This document shows, in pieces, positions 23,551-35,512 of a DNA stretch of 64,000 bases. Origin of the DNA: Trogon surrucura (taxonomy: Eukaryota > Chordata > Aves > Trogoniformes > Trogonidae); assembly GCA_020746105.1 (NCBI GenBank), contig CM036618.1, forward strand, positions 45,965,514 through 46,029,513, written 5' to 3'. Below the pieces are notes generated by a model. The model saw only the letters and a list, made by a program, of their open reading frames with translations, was not told where the DNA came from and did no database searches. Positions within the stretch are counted from its first letter, which is position 1, and each line of letters begins with the position of its first letter. The position numbers and the translations under genes are program-made.

Positions 23551-26500
23551 AAAAATCAGGTCTCACAATGCCTTTTTTTCTGACTAAAAGAAGCCTTTTA
23601 ATGGGTTTTCTGATTTTTGTATGATTAACTTCTCTTTTAGTCTCTCTTTCATAAGGAGAAAACTTTCTTGAGGCCTAAGACAAAAAATGGGTGTTCCAAA
23701 AACTTTGGTTTTGTAGCTCTTGATAAATTTAGACATAATGTTAAAACATCCAGCTCTAACTTCTCAGATTCCAACCACGTACAAGATATGTAAGACATTC
23801 AAAGCACCTTTAACTATATAACAACATCAAAAAATGTAATATTAAAAAAAAAGCTATTCTGGCACAAGGTGCATTTGGGAACCAACACATTTCCCCTCAC
23901 AAAGTCAAATTTTAGAACTCTACTTGCCAAAATAAAGTACCTACTTTAGCTGACAGTCACATGCTCCTCAGTTACACCTAGCTAGATGAGTCCATGAGAA
24001 AAAGACACATTCAGAGTCCTCTCGCTCAAGGCCTGATCCAACTCTGGCTGCAGTTGAAGGGGTGCTCCATTGACTGTATGAGGGGTTAGATCAGGACTTT
24101 GCTGAACAGTAGGGCTGTTCTTTGCAAAGACGATGCATTTAAATATGAAAAGTAATGAAGTAAGCATGGCAAATTGTAGTTTAGTTGAAATCTAATTTTC
24201 ATAGCTTAAAAAAAAATTAGAGATAGTTATCTCTATTGTAAGTATAGAAACATATAAAAGTAAAATACAGGTAAAGAAGATGGCTGCATAAATTAAACTG
24301 CATCTGCTGAAGTTATTAACATCACAAAGCTACATGTTAGGGGTAGAATCCTGACCTCACTGAAGTCAAAGAGATGTGCCGCCTTTAGCAATGTAAGATT
24401 TTCTTCTTGATTTGAATTGAGTAAACCAAATTTTTCTTTTCCTCTGTTAGAGAGCACAAATGTAGTTGAAAATACAAACTTAAAGCAGAAAAATTACTTT
24501 TTATCATAGATATGCAGGGGAAGAGAGCAGGGAAAGAGGGAAGTATAATTCCATTTTGGTTCTGTTGAATTATGTGTGAGGGCAGGGAAGCACTGTGTCA
24601 TCTCGGCTAAGCAAGAATATTCTCTCTATTTTCAAAATGCGTCATGTTCAAGGATGTACTGGGAACAAGTTGAAAGGGGTGGAGAAATGCACTTCAGGTT
24701 ATTTTCTAACTTGTTTTCAGGAAATAAGAGATTAAGAAAAACTGCTGTGTATCAGCATGCCATGACTGCAGACAGTGTTAGCTGCCATGTTTTTATTGGT
24801 GACAGTCACAGGTAAATCCAAATGTAAATTTTTGTAGTACTGGAGAGAGATGTGACTGTACCATCCTCATTTCTGTATGGATTTCACCTAGACATTTAGG
24901 CGTATAGCTTACTGCAGGAAAATATCTTAAATGCTGAGAGAAAAAAAAAGAGTTCTGAATGCCTACCCTCATTAGAGGGGAAACAGCTCTCAAAGTCTTT
25001 CCTGGATTTTTTCTGCATAAGGAATTATAGGTTTTTCAAATTCGGATTTTAAATGGTAGGTTAGATATTTAGAGTTGGCATCTTGAAGAGTAACATAGTG
25101 TCCTAAATGCTTTTTCATTTCTCTTCTGTTATGCAGGAAGGAGAAAGGAAAGCACTAATAGGATACTTCAGCTGAGAATTTTTCCCAAAGAGTAAAAAAT
25201 CTTTTGCTTTCAGAGGTCTGGATAATTTCCCAGTGTGTTGCCATTAATGTCTCTGTTTATCTCACTTTATCATAACTTGGAATATGAAGTAACTTCTAAT
25301 AATTTCACTTTTAGCTTAGCACTGCAGAATCTATTATTCCAGGGCTGGAATCACATGCCATCTCAAAACCCAGCCAGCGCTGTGTAAGTGCTTTGAATGA
25401 TGACAGATCAAGAGAAAGTGGGGCTGAATACATAATTACTCTAACACAGAGTTAATATTGGTTGATAAAGCTATGGACACACAATTAAGAAAACACGCCT
25501 GATAAAACAGGTTTTTTAAATAGCCGGGAATGAACTATAGCTAGTTACAAAGGCTTGTGAACTTCCCTTCTCTTCCTGAATGTCACTGCCTGAGATTGCC
25601 TTGGCAGCCTCGTGTATAGTGTTTGCTTCATGCATAATGATTTCCCTTTTTCCCCCCTTCCTTGAACGGTTTTGCCTTTTCGACTAGTTACTGTTACCAC
25701 CATTTAATAAGAAGACTTTCCTTGGCTTTCTAATCGAAAACTTGCTTTTATCTTTCTTCATAAAAGAATTGAAATGGCTTCTCTCAGGTTTCTGTAGCCT
25801 CTGGGGAGATAAGGACCCTGCGGTTAACAGGATGAGAGATTTTTGTTTAGAAATTTTTATTTAGACAATGAAAAATGACCTCTGTAAACTCAAAGCTATC
25901 TTATTTTGGGGCTTTAGGCTTCTGGCAGATAAATCAATTGGGCCCTTGGGACAGCAAAGGAAAAACCTTTGCAGTAACTATGTCAGGACAACGCAATAGA
26001 TTTGTTGTGAGGATGCAGTTGTGTTGAAGGTAGAATGCACTTAAAAATAAATATCATTTTATTTTCTATAAAATATTCAGGATTTAGATAGCAAGCTTTT
26101 CAGCTGCCACAAGAAAATATTTTTGTGTTTGATAGAAACTTGAGCAAAGGCCTGATTTCTTCTGGGAAGGGGATAGTGGAGGGGGTTGAATTGCAGGGAC
26201 AGAAATTATAGATATTTTAACAATTAAATATTCAGCTTCAGAGTAAAGTACTTATCAAATTTCACTCCATTTCCTTTTTTAAAACAACCTCCCTTTTCAC
26301 CAATATGAAAGCCCCCTTTCTCAATACAAGAACTGTTCTTTTTTTAAAAAAAAAACCGTAAAAAATTAAATTAATTATTTCTTAGTTAAGGCTATGACTT
26401 CAACAGAGTATCACAACAGTTTTCACACCTATGAGTAACGCTAAGGAACTTTTTAGACCTTCACAGCATGAACTTGCACCACATATTTCCTCTGAAGAAC

Positions 26501-27600
26501 ATGTATAACATTTTCCTGTGTGCTCTCTACCTGTTCCACGCAGAGTGCAGCTACAGAGTGAAAAGTTATGCAGACATAAATTGCAAATTTGACAAGGAAG
26601 CAAACGAGGAGACAGATGCTTAACTAAAATGTATTGATGTGCAATTGTCAGTGAGTTGGTGGGTGTTGAATAACGCGGTTAAGATGCATCAATGAAGCCT
26701 TATTTCATCTAAAATAAAAACTAATGTAAATAGAATTGGAGGGTGTGATACAAAGTAATGAAAAGCAGATAAATGCATGTGAAGCTATTACCACCCTTCT
26801 ACAGGCTGAAATTTGTTTGTTCAAAACACCCACCCCGGGCAGTGGGCTCTTGTGCTGCCGGAGAGATGTAAGGTCTGTTGAGGAGCGTGTCTCACGAATC
26901 CAGCTCCACATAAGGAGGCAGTCAAGTTTGGCTAGGTGGCAAACTGTACGATGTTTGGTACTGCCAAATGCCGCCTAACTCTTCATTACTATTTGCTTGG
27001 TTAAGACAAGTATGACAAAGGAGGAGAATGGGTTTGCAGGTTTGCTGGTTCTACGTTACATGAGTGGGTTGAGATTTACAATCTGGATCTAGCTTTCCAT
27101 TTCTCACACATATTTTTTTTGTTTTTTCCTAGAAAAAGGGCAGCTTTGGATAAAAATCCAAGAAATTAACCCAAGTACCTTTTACATTTTAATGCTGCCA
27201 TACGAGTAGTTAGCTGTTGGCTCCTTACTGTTTTCTTCAGAACACAAAGTTAGCCACAAACATCATTCACCTCATTTCAGCAATATCCTTCAGCTGCATC
27301 AGTACCACTGGTGTCTTTTGTATCTCATTATCCCTGGGGTAGTAAGATGTATTATTGTAAATAAGATATGAAATAATCTATCAATATTATAACAATCTGT
27401 ATAACTGAAGGATACACTCAGAGGTATTTATTGCAAAACAGTAAACATGATCACTTGACAGTGAATGAAACTTACATGAAGCAAAGCCCCAGAAAAATTG
27501 GACCTAAGAGAAATTTCTGAAAAGGTAATTTATAGATTTTTAAATACAAATGCGCCAATCACTGTTGTTCCAATTTTTACTTATCTATTATGAGAGGGAA
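23551..27600. other. unassigned non-coding DNA (4 kb)
   Basis: No gene recognised. It carries two short ancient repeat relics (24029-24100 and 24341-24392, listed together below) and A/T-rich tracts (24206-24214, 26338-26354). Remaining open frames are short and patternless. Confidence 0.55.
24029..24392. repeat. two ancient amniote repeat relics
   Basis: At 24029-24100 the sequence reads AGGCCTGATCCAACTCTGGC, GCTCCATTGACTG and GTTAGATCAGGAC. At 24341-24392 it reads GAATCCTGACCTCACTGAAG, then TCAAAGAG. Both carry the 'gatcctgcccccattgaagtcaatggg' signature of very old amniote repeats. The intervening sequence is not recognised. They may be one broken element or two. Confidence 0.4.
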
Positions 27601-27769
27601 TCATAGAATGGCCTAGGCTGGAAGGGACCTTAGAGATCATTTAATCCAACCTCCCTGTCACGGGCAGGGACGCCTCTCAACTAGATCAGGCAACACATGG
27701 GGACCCAACAGGTATTGAACCCTGGTGTTACCAGCACCACGCTCTAACCGAGTGAGCTAACCAGCCCCC
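27601..27769 (-). mobile_element. tRNA-Ile-headed SINE with CR1 tail (TguSINE1-like)
   Basis: On the minus strand the element begins GGGGCTGGTTAGCTCACTCG, followed by GTTAGAGCGTGGTGCTGGTA, close to the 5' two thirds of vertebrate tRNA-Ile. A pol III box A (27748-27759, TAGCTCACTCGG) and box B (27711-27721, GGTTCAATACC) are both present. The tRNA lacks about six bases before box B. After the head (27698-27769) comes a roughly 95-bp CR1 3' end reading AGGCGTCCCTGCCC, then GGTCCCTTCCAGC, and finishing in one octamer (ATTCTATGA). Such SINEs are transcribed by pol III and copied in trans by CR1 reverse transcriptase. TguSINE1 of passerines has this build, but its tail as I recall it is shorter and differs. 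A related, less described family is possible. No clear target-site duplication is seen. Confidence 0.85.
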
Positions 27770-30700
27770 TAGTGAGCTAAGAAAGCCTTTTCAAGATTGT
27801 CTCAACTTTTCTCAAGCTTGCAAATTTTACTATCAAGATTCACATAAAAATTGCACTTCTAAACTGAAGAAACTTTTTTGAACGCCTGGCAAATGCAGTG
27901 TAAGACAGTCAAAAGACATTAATTCTGGTCTAGCTGGGGTTCATCATGTGCATCTGTCAAGGGTTAAGGCTGGGTAAGACAGCATCTTTCTTGCAAAACA
28001 GGGATATTCTGGAAGAGTTTACTTCTGCAGTTTTATTTTCAGCTTTGCCTAGGAAACAAAGGGCAAAAGCCTGTCCTTTTTGCTGTTTAAATTAAGTGTG
28101 TGATACCAAAGAGTTGGATGTGGTCACTTTGTGTGGAGGAGACTAACTTTTGAGGCTAGTAGTCCATCTTTTTCTGCTGTTTGAACTCCATTAATTTCTG
28201 CTCTGTAATCTTGAGGCATTTTGTGAACATTAAAGAATTTAGCCTTGCAACCTTATAACACTGACAGACTGCAGTTATGTTTGCGATGTAACACAGCAGT
28301 GGTCAGCTCTGGTCCCTGAGACACATTTGGTTTGTGAACAGTTTAGGTATGGTTTCCATGCTGGTTTTGTGATGCAGGAAATGTAGATGGGCTCTTCTCT
28401 TGTAAAACATTACTGGAAACCCAAATCTATGGTAAGATGAGAAATCAAAGCAGGAAAGACTGCTAGGATCTACAGTTTTGGCACATGGAACTCAACCTTC
28501 ACTGTTCAAGCGAGCATCAGGGTTCCTGTTGAGCCACTCTCACTTTTCTGTGGCATTTTTCCTTTCTTTCCTCTCCCTTTTCTTCTCTATGTCTGTGAGC
28601 TTGTTGTAAGGTTTGATGGTCTGTAGGTTTGTTGGAGTTTGTGAAGTGAGTGATTTCCTAGAAGAGTGATTACTCTAACACAGTTCATAATTTTCAAATT
28701 GATGTTCCCTTACTTTTCCATGTGGTCCAAAATTCCATTGTCGGAGACATAATATTGATAAATACAACAGCTAAGGACAACAGCAAAAGGGAATTCCTGT
28801 GCTTGATGATTAGAATCTGAAAAGTCCTTTTTGGGTTTACATGATGAGTCTGTAATTTTATTTACTTTGTTTGTTATTAGTGGTAGAGTTCCAGTGTAAA
28901 AAGCTGGAGACATTTGCCTCCATCCAACTGGACAGTCCTTGTCTTTAGTTTCCCTTCCTGCAGACTTGGTTGATGTGCTGTAGCTCAAACCCAGCATTTG
29001 TGCTAACACATCAGGCTAGATCAATGATAAGGAAGTTTGAGCTTTTAACTACATGCTGGTCCAGCACAAAAGGTTAGTGCGGACTGTAGCCTGAGAGATT
29101 CTTTTTCACTAAACCTTCTTGTCAGCACACCCACTTTAATGCCTCTTTGCAACACAAGAAAAATGCCGAGGGACGTTGGTATAAATGGTAATAAAACTCT
29201 TCGATTCCAAAGAGGTCATTCTACAGAGCTCCCATCATCTGTTTCTGAGTTTTGAACTAAGAACTAAAGAGGATTTGGAAATGGCTTCTCTTCCAGCCAA
29301 AGCTGGGTGCTGTGTAACTTTAATACGTACTGGGAAAATCCTTTCCAAAGACTCTTTCTCTTAAGAAAACAAACCACCACATGGTGGACTGTAGCATAGA
29401 AGGAAGAAAATAATTGCCTTTCTAATTTTTTTCTACATAAACAACGTGTGCTGTAATAAAAAAAGAAAAAATTTGCTTATGTGAACATTTGACTTTCTCA
29501 TGAAATCTCAGATTTGTCTAAACTGGGCCCTCATGCTGGCTCATGTCCACATAACTCATCTTTTACAGTCATAGACTGATGTGACAGAGGGTAATAGAAA
29601 GTGATGCATTGCCTGAATTTAAAGGAACACGGACTATTTCAGGATCGGCTGTGCAGTATGAGATCTGTATCAGATTTGAAACAAAGCTAACCAAGCAGAC
29701 AGAGCAGTGAGATATCTATAGCATCCATTAATCAGTATATACTATGCTGTTGCTGGTTTCGTGTTTGCTTTTTTTTGTTTGTTTTGGTTTTTCTCTATGT
29801 GTTCACCATCTAATGTTATTTGTTTGATGCCTTTTAAAACTAAGACAAATACACAAGGTTACTTGGAAACCATTTATAGATCTTTTCTCCTCTCTGCTCT
29901 TTTATTTCAATGCAAGAAATCATACTTCTCTAACCTCAGATACTCCATCGGAGTTTTAGATCATCAGTGTGTCTGTATAAGCTTATAACTGTTAAAATAT
30001 GAAGGAGTCAGTACTTTTTGCTGTTTAAGTGTTCTTTCTGTAGCGTGTACATGTACTTTAATGACTTTCCATATGACAGGATTTAATGACTGTAGTGTCT
30101 AAATCAGAATATTCCTGCAGAACCTACCTTACTATTAGTTGCAGAAACAATGATACTTGTTTAAATTTCCTTTGATATTATTAAACTCATTGGAATCCCT
30201 GATCCAAGCTCAGACAGAAGAAACATATCTCTTCATTGTGGAAAGGCCAGTGCACTTTACTGCAATATGTATTTAGGTGAAATCTCAAAAAATGTGGGTT
30301 TTTAAAAATAATCTAAATGTTTCTGAGGAGCTGAAGGCACAACTTATGCAAGGAAAACTTTTGGTCTACTGTCCTCCAGCCTTTTCCTCTGGATCCTACT
30401 TGAGAAATGGGACAGAAACTCCAGACACCTCTTATTTTTCTTCTGAAGGATAAGCTATCAACACCAGTGTTCTGTGCACTTCACTACAACAACCAACAGC
30501 TTGCTTTGGTTTTGCATCAACTTGTCCTTTACCTCTATTTAACCCAAATCTAGCCGGGCTTATATCCATATAATAGGAATCTCAGTAGAAAGACAGTCTT
30601 CAGTTATGATGGTCTTCATACAAAATACTTCAGTAGACTGCTTGTAGTGGCAAGTGCAGTATTTTAAAACAAATGAGTAGAGCTAGTTTTTTCTTCTGAC

Positions 30701-33700
30701 CTTGGTTAACTTGTAAGATTTTTGTTAGAAATACCATGGAGGAGAAAGCATTTTTCTGATGCTTTACAAAAAGGTTTTCAAAACAGGCATTTTTAAAAGA
30801 TTTTGGTTGTACAGTATTCCTTTCTTCTATTTAGAAATTTCACACTGTGCCTCCTCACTGTTCTATTACCTTCTATCATTCCCCTCTTGGTATGGTGTAT
30901 CTTTTAAAAGATGTTTTTAAGAAAGGAGTTCTTATTAGGAGTGTCCTAGCAATGTTAATCTTTACATGTTGCTTCCACCAAAAGGCTTTTCAGGTCGTCC
31001 AAAGTCAAAATATGAAACAGGCAATCAGCAGCACAGTTTGTTTAAAAGAGCAGAACTTTTTTTAATTTGTCAAAATGTTTTGTATCAGTGACTTTGTATG
31101 TTAAGAACCTTTCTGCTGAAATTATTATAAGAGAGAGAGCACAATCCTTACACTTAGCACAGATTATGCATTTATCAAGGTTGTGTATCTCTGAAAAGGC
31201 TTTCACAGCCATGTACTTTATATTTTCTTACAAAAAAATATGCCACTTTCTCCATAGTATTGCTGTGACATTGTGTATGATATAAAGTTTTAAACCCAGA
31301 CACCTTCTAGCAATGAGAACTTCAGAAGAAAAGCCTGCTGAAACCATCTGAACTGCTTCAAAAGGAGCATCCTCCTCTCAAGGATCAGCTATTTTTCTCA
31401 GGTTTGAAATTCTAACCTGGTAAATAGCATCAACAGGGGATTTTTCCCCCAACTCTTTTGGAGAACCCCACAGATATGAATATCTTCAAAGCAGGATCTG
31501 TTAAAAAATGTAACAGTCTTCAAAGGGGAAACACCACCCTCAGCAATCTGAAGTTCTTTAAAGTGGGAGCCCACCAGCACTATGAATCCTCGGAGGACTA
31601 ACTCCCAGAGCACTGTGAAAATTTGTAAGAGAACAAGCCCTCTCTCCTGAATACCCAGTAGGCTATTATTTTCCTTTAAAAGGACTCTTACATGTGTACA
31701 TTTATAATTACAGAAAGGGTCTTATTTAACCAGAGCCCTGTAGAACTCTCTTACTTTTAAAAACAAATATTGACAAAAAGAAAAGAATGGCAGTGGAAAA
31801 CAATTTGACTTTCCTATTTTTTTCTGTTTCTTCTTTTATTTATAAATGATCTCAATATAATACACCAAAACCGCTTGGCTCATGTAACTCTTTTGATCTC
31901 TGGAACTCAAAGTATTCTTCGAGAGTTGTGAAGAAATGTTCTCTGAGCACAGTTTTCCATGTATACTGCTGGATAACTGGGAGTCCAAATGCTCTGTCAG
32001 GAAGCGAATTTATCTCTTTTGTATCATTGCTGGGTATATTCTTTCAAGAGGTACTTTCTCTAAGAAATATTCAAGGTTTTGGGTTTCTCCCCCCCTTCCT
32101 TTGTATTCTGGCATTGTTAGTTAAAACAGCTACTGTAGATAATAAAGTAAGATGTATATAATAAAATATCTGTAGATAATGTAGATAATAAAATATCACT
32201 TTTCAGACTTACCTTCTAGGCATGTCATGAAAGCCCAGATAAGTTGGGCACTGAGGCCAGCTGCCATGCTAGCCAGGAGGGAGGGACACTGAGGTGGCTT
32301 GAACTACTCAAAAGCGTCCTTGGGTACCTGCCAGGAAATGAATGCAGGCACGTCCTTCAAGCAGGAGTGGATTTATCACAGGCTACTGGGAAGCAGAAGA
32401 GCTCTGTTTTGCTAAGGTGGAGAATGATTTGCCTGACAGAAGGTGCCTGTGTCAAAGCCAGTATCTGAAATCATCCTGATTCTCAAACCAGAAGAATTTT
32501 TTTTTTTGCAGGCTTTTGCCTCATTAGTCAATAATGCAATCATAAACGAAATAATTCTTCCTGACCTCCAGGGCCTGTGAATCTAAACCTTGAACACTGG
32601 TATTTACTAGTAAAATTTCTAACTTACTGGAGAAATGATAGGAATAATTTAACTTTACCTGTAGCAGCAAGAATATCATGCTTAATTCATGTATTTATTA
32701 GCTTATTTTCTTTCACAATGCTGTATGATTTTTGGTTTCTAATGCAACTGTAAAATCTGAACCTTTCATATTTTGCATTTAGGGATGTTTGATGGTTTGA
32801 TTTCCTGCTTCTTAGCTGATCCAAAAATGTGTGCCAGGAATATGATGCCTGATAGTAGCCTCCTCTTCTGTCATATGAAGGGAAAAAAATCTTTAGCAGT
32901 AAATGACAAACTTCGTTACACTTCTTTGGTGATTGAATAGTCTGATATTTTTCTTTTTTTTTTCTTTTTCCCTTACTGAGAATAGCATCTTCTGTTTGGA
33001 AGTTACTCAGATGCATCCAGTGGGTGATGTTTGGGTCTGATATTAATAAACACACGTATCCCGCTCAGCAGACTAACTGTATTTTGCTATGAAGCACTGA
33101 CAGTTGCAGTAGTGTGTATGTCCAGCAGCACCACTGGGTAAATCCACTTGCAACATGTGAGGAAAAGAAGCAAATAGCAAGTCAAAGGATGCTTCGACAG
33201 CTCTGAGGAGACTGCAGTGGATTTCTTTCCATTACGAGATCTGAATAAGTACTTTCATCCAGATGTGATAATCTTTTACTAACTTTTTTTGCTAACACTT
33301 AGACTAGGTGGGAGAATTTGATAAAAGATGACTATGTTCAGAGTAGTCCATTGCTGTAAAGCTCTCATGCATAGACCCATGCATGAGTGCAGATCTCAGA
33401 AATGTGAATGGAGACACGGATGTAACTAATACATCTACTCTGAGAAATCTGAGTTTGGATGTGAAGCCCAAGAAAAAACCCAAATTAATAGTAGTGTATA
33501 TGAAACTCTCCTTTAAAAAAGAAAGTCTAAATTGCTAAAAACATTTGTTCTCTGGGTCCTGCTGAAGCAAACTCTCTATCTCAAAATACATTAGTCATAA
33601 CAAACTAGAATTTAAATGTATAGTAAGAAACAACTATATTCATTCTTACTGTAATTATGTTCCATTCATTGAGGTTACATCGGAGACAAGCACAATGTGG

Positions 33701-35397
33701 TTATTCACAGTCATAGGGAAGAATTCTTTTTCCAGTGAATCTTACTTATTCTTCCTAATGCAAAATTTACAAAGCTAGTGGCAGATGAGAAAGGTGTAGA
33801 AAATGGCTGCAATACCTATATTTTCCTATTTTTGTGTTAACTGCTTATGGTGTAGCAGCTTTAAAAAATAGTTGTGAGGTGCAGAGCATTTATCACTTTA
33901 GAACAAAGAGCCGTCACCTTTAAAAAAAGGAAGATTTGAGCCACACTCTAATGTTCAAGCCCAAAAGGAAAATAAGAAGACTCTAACTTTCCTGAGTTCC
34001 ATCCCAATTATATTTCATTTAATAACACTCAGTGAAATATCTGGTGGCAGGGGAAATGAAACTACATGATTTTATGGGATCATTCATCAAGAACTAATTG
34101 AAGCTTTCATACAGTTTAGTGCTGATAAAACACTGTAACAATAAACAATAACAAAATTCACCAGAGAAGGATTTGTTTTGCCGTGAGGAAAATGGTTCAG
34201 TTTCATCCTGGGGATTCCTGGTTAAAAGAGTCTCCAATTTAAAAAGGGATAAGCACAAGCTCCTGTGCATAATGACAGAGTGGGAGCTGTGGCGAATGTA
34301 TTAGTATTGCTCCAGTGGAGCTATTCTCATTGTAAGTATTTGCTATTGTATGTGGCTGAGGCAGGATGCACAACGACCAATAGGATTTTTTCAAGTGTGA
34401 TTTTTTTTAAGCAGTTCCCATGTAGTTTTATGAAAAGTAAATTACAACAACAGCACAAGAAACTGAAGTTCTGATTCTAAATTTACGAACTGATCCTAGA
34501 TTTATTGACTGCAGAAAATTTGTTCTTCCTTCCTATATTCAAGGAACCAAGTGACTTTTACAATGGTAGTTCTTTTAAACACATACTAGACTGATATCTT
34601 ATCAATACTTAAATTGTTGAGAGAAAACTTATGGTCCCTCTAATTCTCATCTCTTTTCTCTGACCAGAAGATTTTGACAGTTTGGAAGCATAACGAAGAA
34701 TACAAAGAATGTATTACATTTGACCTGAAGAATGGAAAAATTAACGCTTCATCATTTGGCATTATGAAACCAGGGAAACTCCTAGGAAGGTGGGACTGTA
34801 ATACAGTGGTTCCAGACCTTACTGTGTCATCTGAACTAATCACTTCAGTTCTTGTCTTCTCCTCCTTCTGCTCTCTTAAAGTTGAAACCCTTCCAGGATG
34901 AGAACACTTCACACTACCTGTTTGGAGAACGTGCTGTCCGCTGAAACTCTTTTGTCAGCTAGGAATTCTGGAAGTACCATAAAGTAAAATAAATCTGGAA
35001 TTAATAACACGAATATGGCAGAGTACTAGATGCATGATTTCATCCTAGATCATACAATAGGAAACATCATGCTGCAAGTCCATATGTTTATAAGAGTTAT
35101 TCTCTACTAACTGTTACAAATTCTGTGATACTGCCACCAATCGATCTTTCTGGGTCATCATATCAGAGAGCAGAAGCAATCATATCTTAGCAATTAAATC
35201 TACTTTGGTGTTTTACATATTGGAAGCGTAAAGAATATACACACACCTTCCTCAATTTTTTTCATTCTTTTTTTGGGTTGTTTTTTTTTTTTTAAGAGAT
35301 CTAGAAAATTTAATATATCACCAGTAATCATTGACGTCCCTCAAGTTTGGAAATATTTCATCTGAACTTGAATCAGAGTTGATACGTAAGTGAAGTG
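27770..35397. other. unassigned non-coding DNA (7.6 kb)
   Basis: No gene or recognised repeat apart from low-complexity tracts and short tandem echoes such as GTAGATAATAAA at 32130-32190. An exon-like stretch at 34668-34789 is listed separately. A run of T lies at 35280-35293. Confidence 0.55.
34668..34789 (+). CDS. weak candidate internal exon
   Basis: A 122-bp stretch, open for 40 codons, directly follows a strong acceptor (CTCTTTTCTCTGACCAG ending at 34667) and ends at AAG|GTGGGA, a fair donor. It reads KILTVWKHNEEYKECITFDL, then KNGKINASSFGIMKPGKLLG. I do not recognise it. The opposite strand is also open over the same interval, no neighbouring exon is apparent, and isolated splice-like pairs occur by chance in long introns. 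Treat as a hypothesis. Confidence 0.17.
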
Positions 35398-35512
35398 AGC
35401 AACCTGGGCTAGTGCGAGAGAGGTGTCCCTGCCCACAGCAGGGGAGTTGGAACTAGATGATCTGCAAGGGCCCTTCCAACCTTAACCTTTCTATGATTCT
35501 GTGATTCTATGA
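35398..35512 (+). mobile_element. CR1 3' UTR fragment
   Basis: About 115 bp: AGCAACCTGGGCTAGTGCGA, AGGTGTCCCTGCCCACAGCA, GTTGGAACTAGATGATCTGC, CCCTTCCAACC, then TCTATGATTCTGTGATTCTATGA. This is a plus-strand CR1 end with about three octamers, 5'-truncated after the ORF2 stop. Its GGTGTCCCTGCCC wording matches the tail used by the SINE at 27.6 kb, not that of the young copies. Confidence 0.92.

Noticed and set aside
27698-27769. Functional tRNA-Ile gene
   Set aside because: Bases before the T arm are missing, the acceptor stem does not pair properly, and a CR1 tail follows directly. It is a SINE head.
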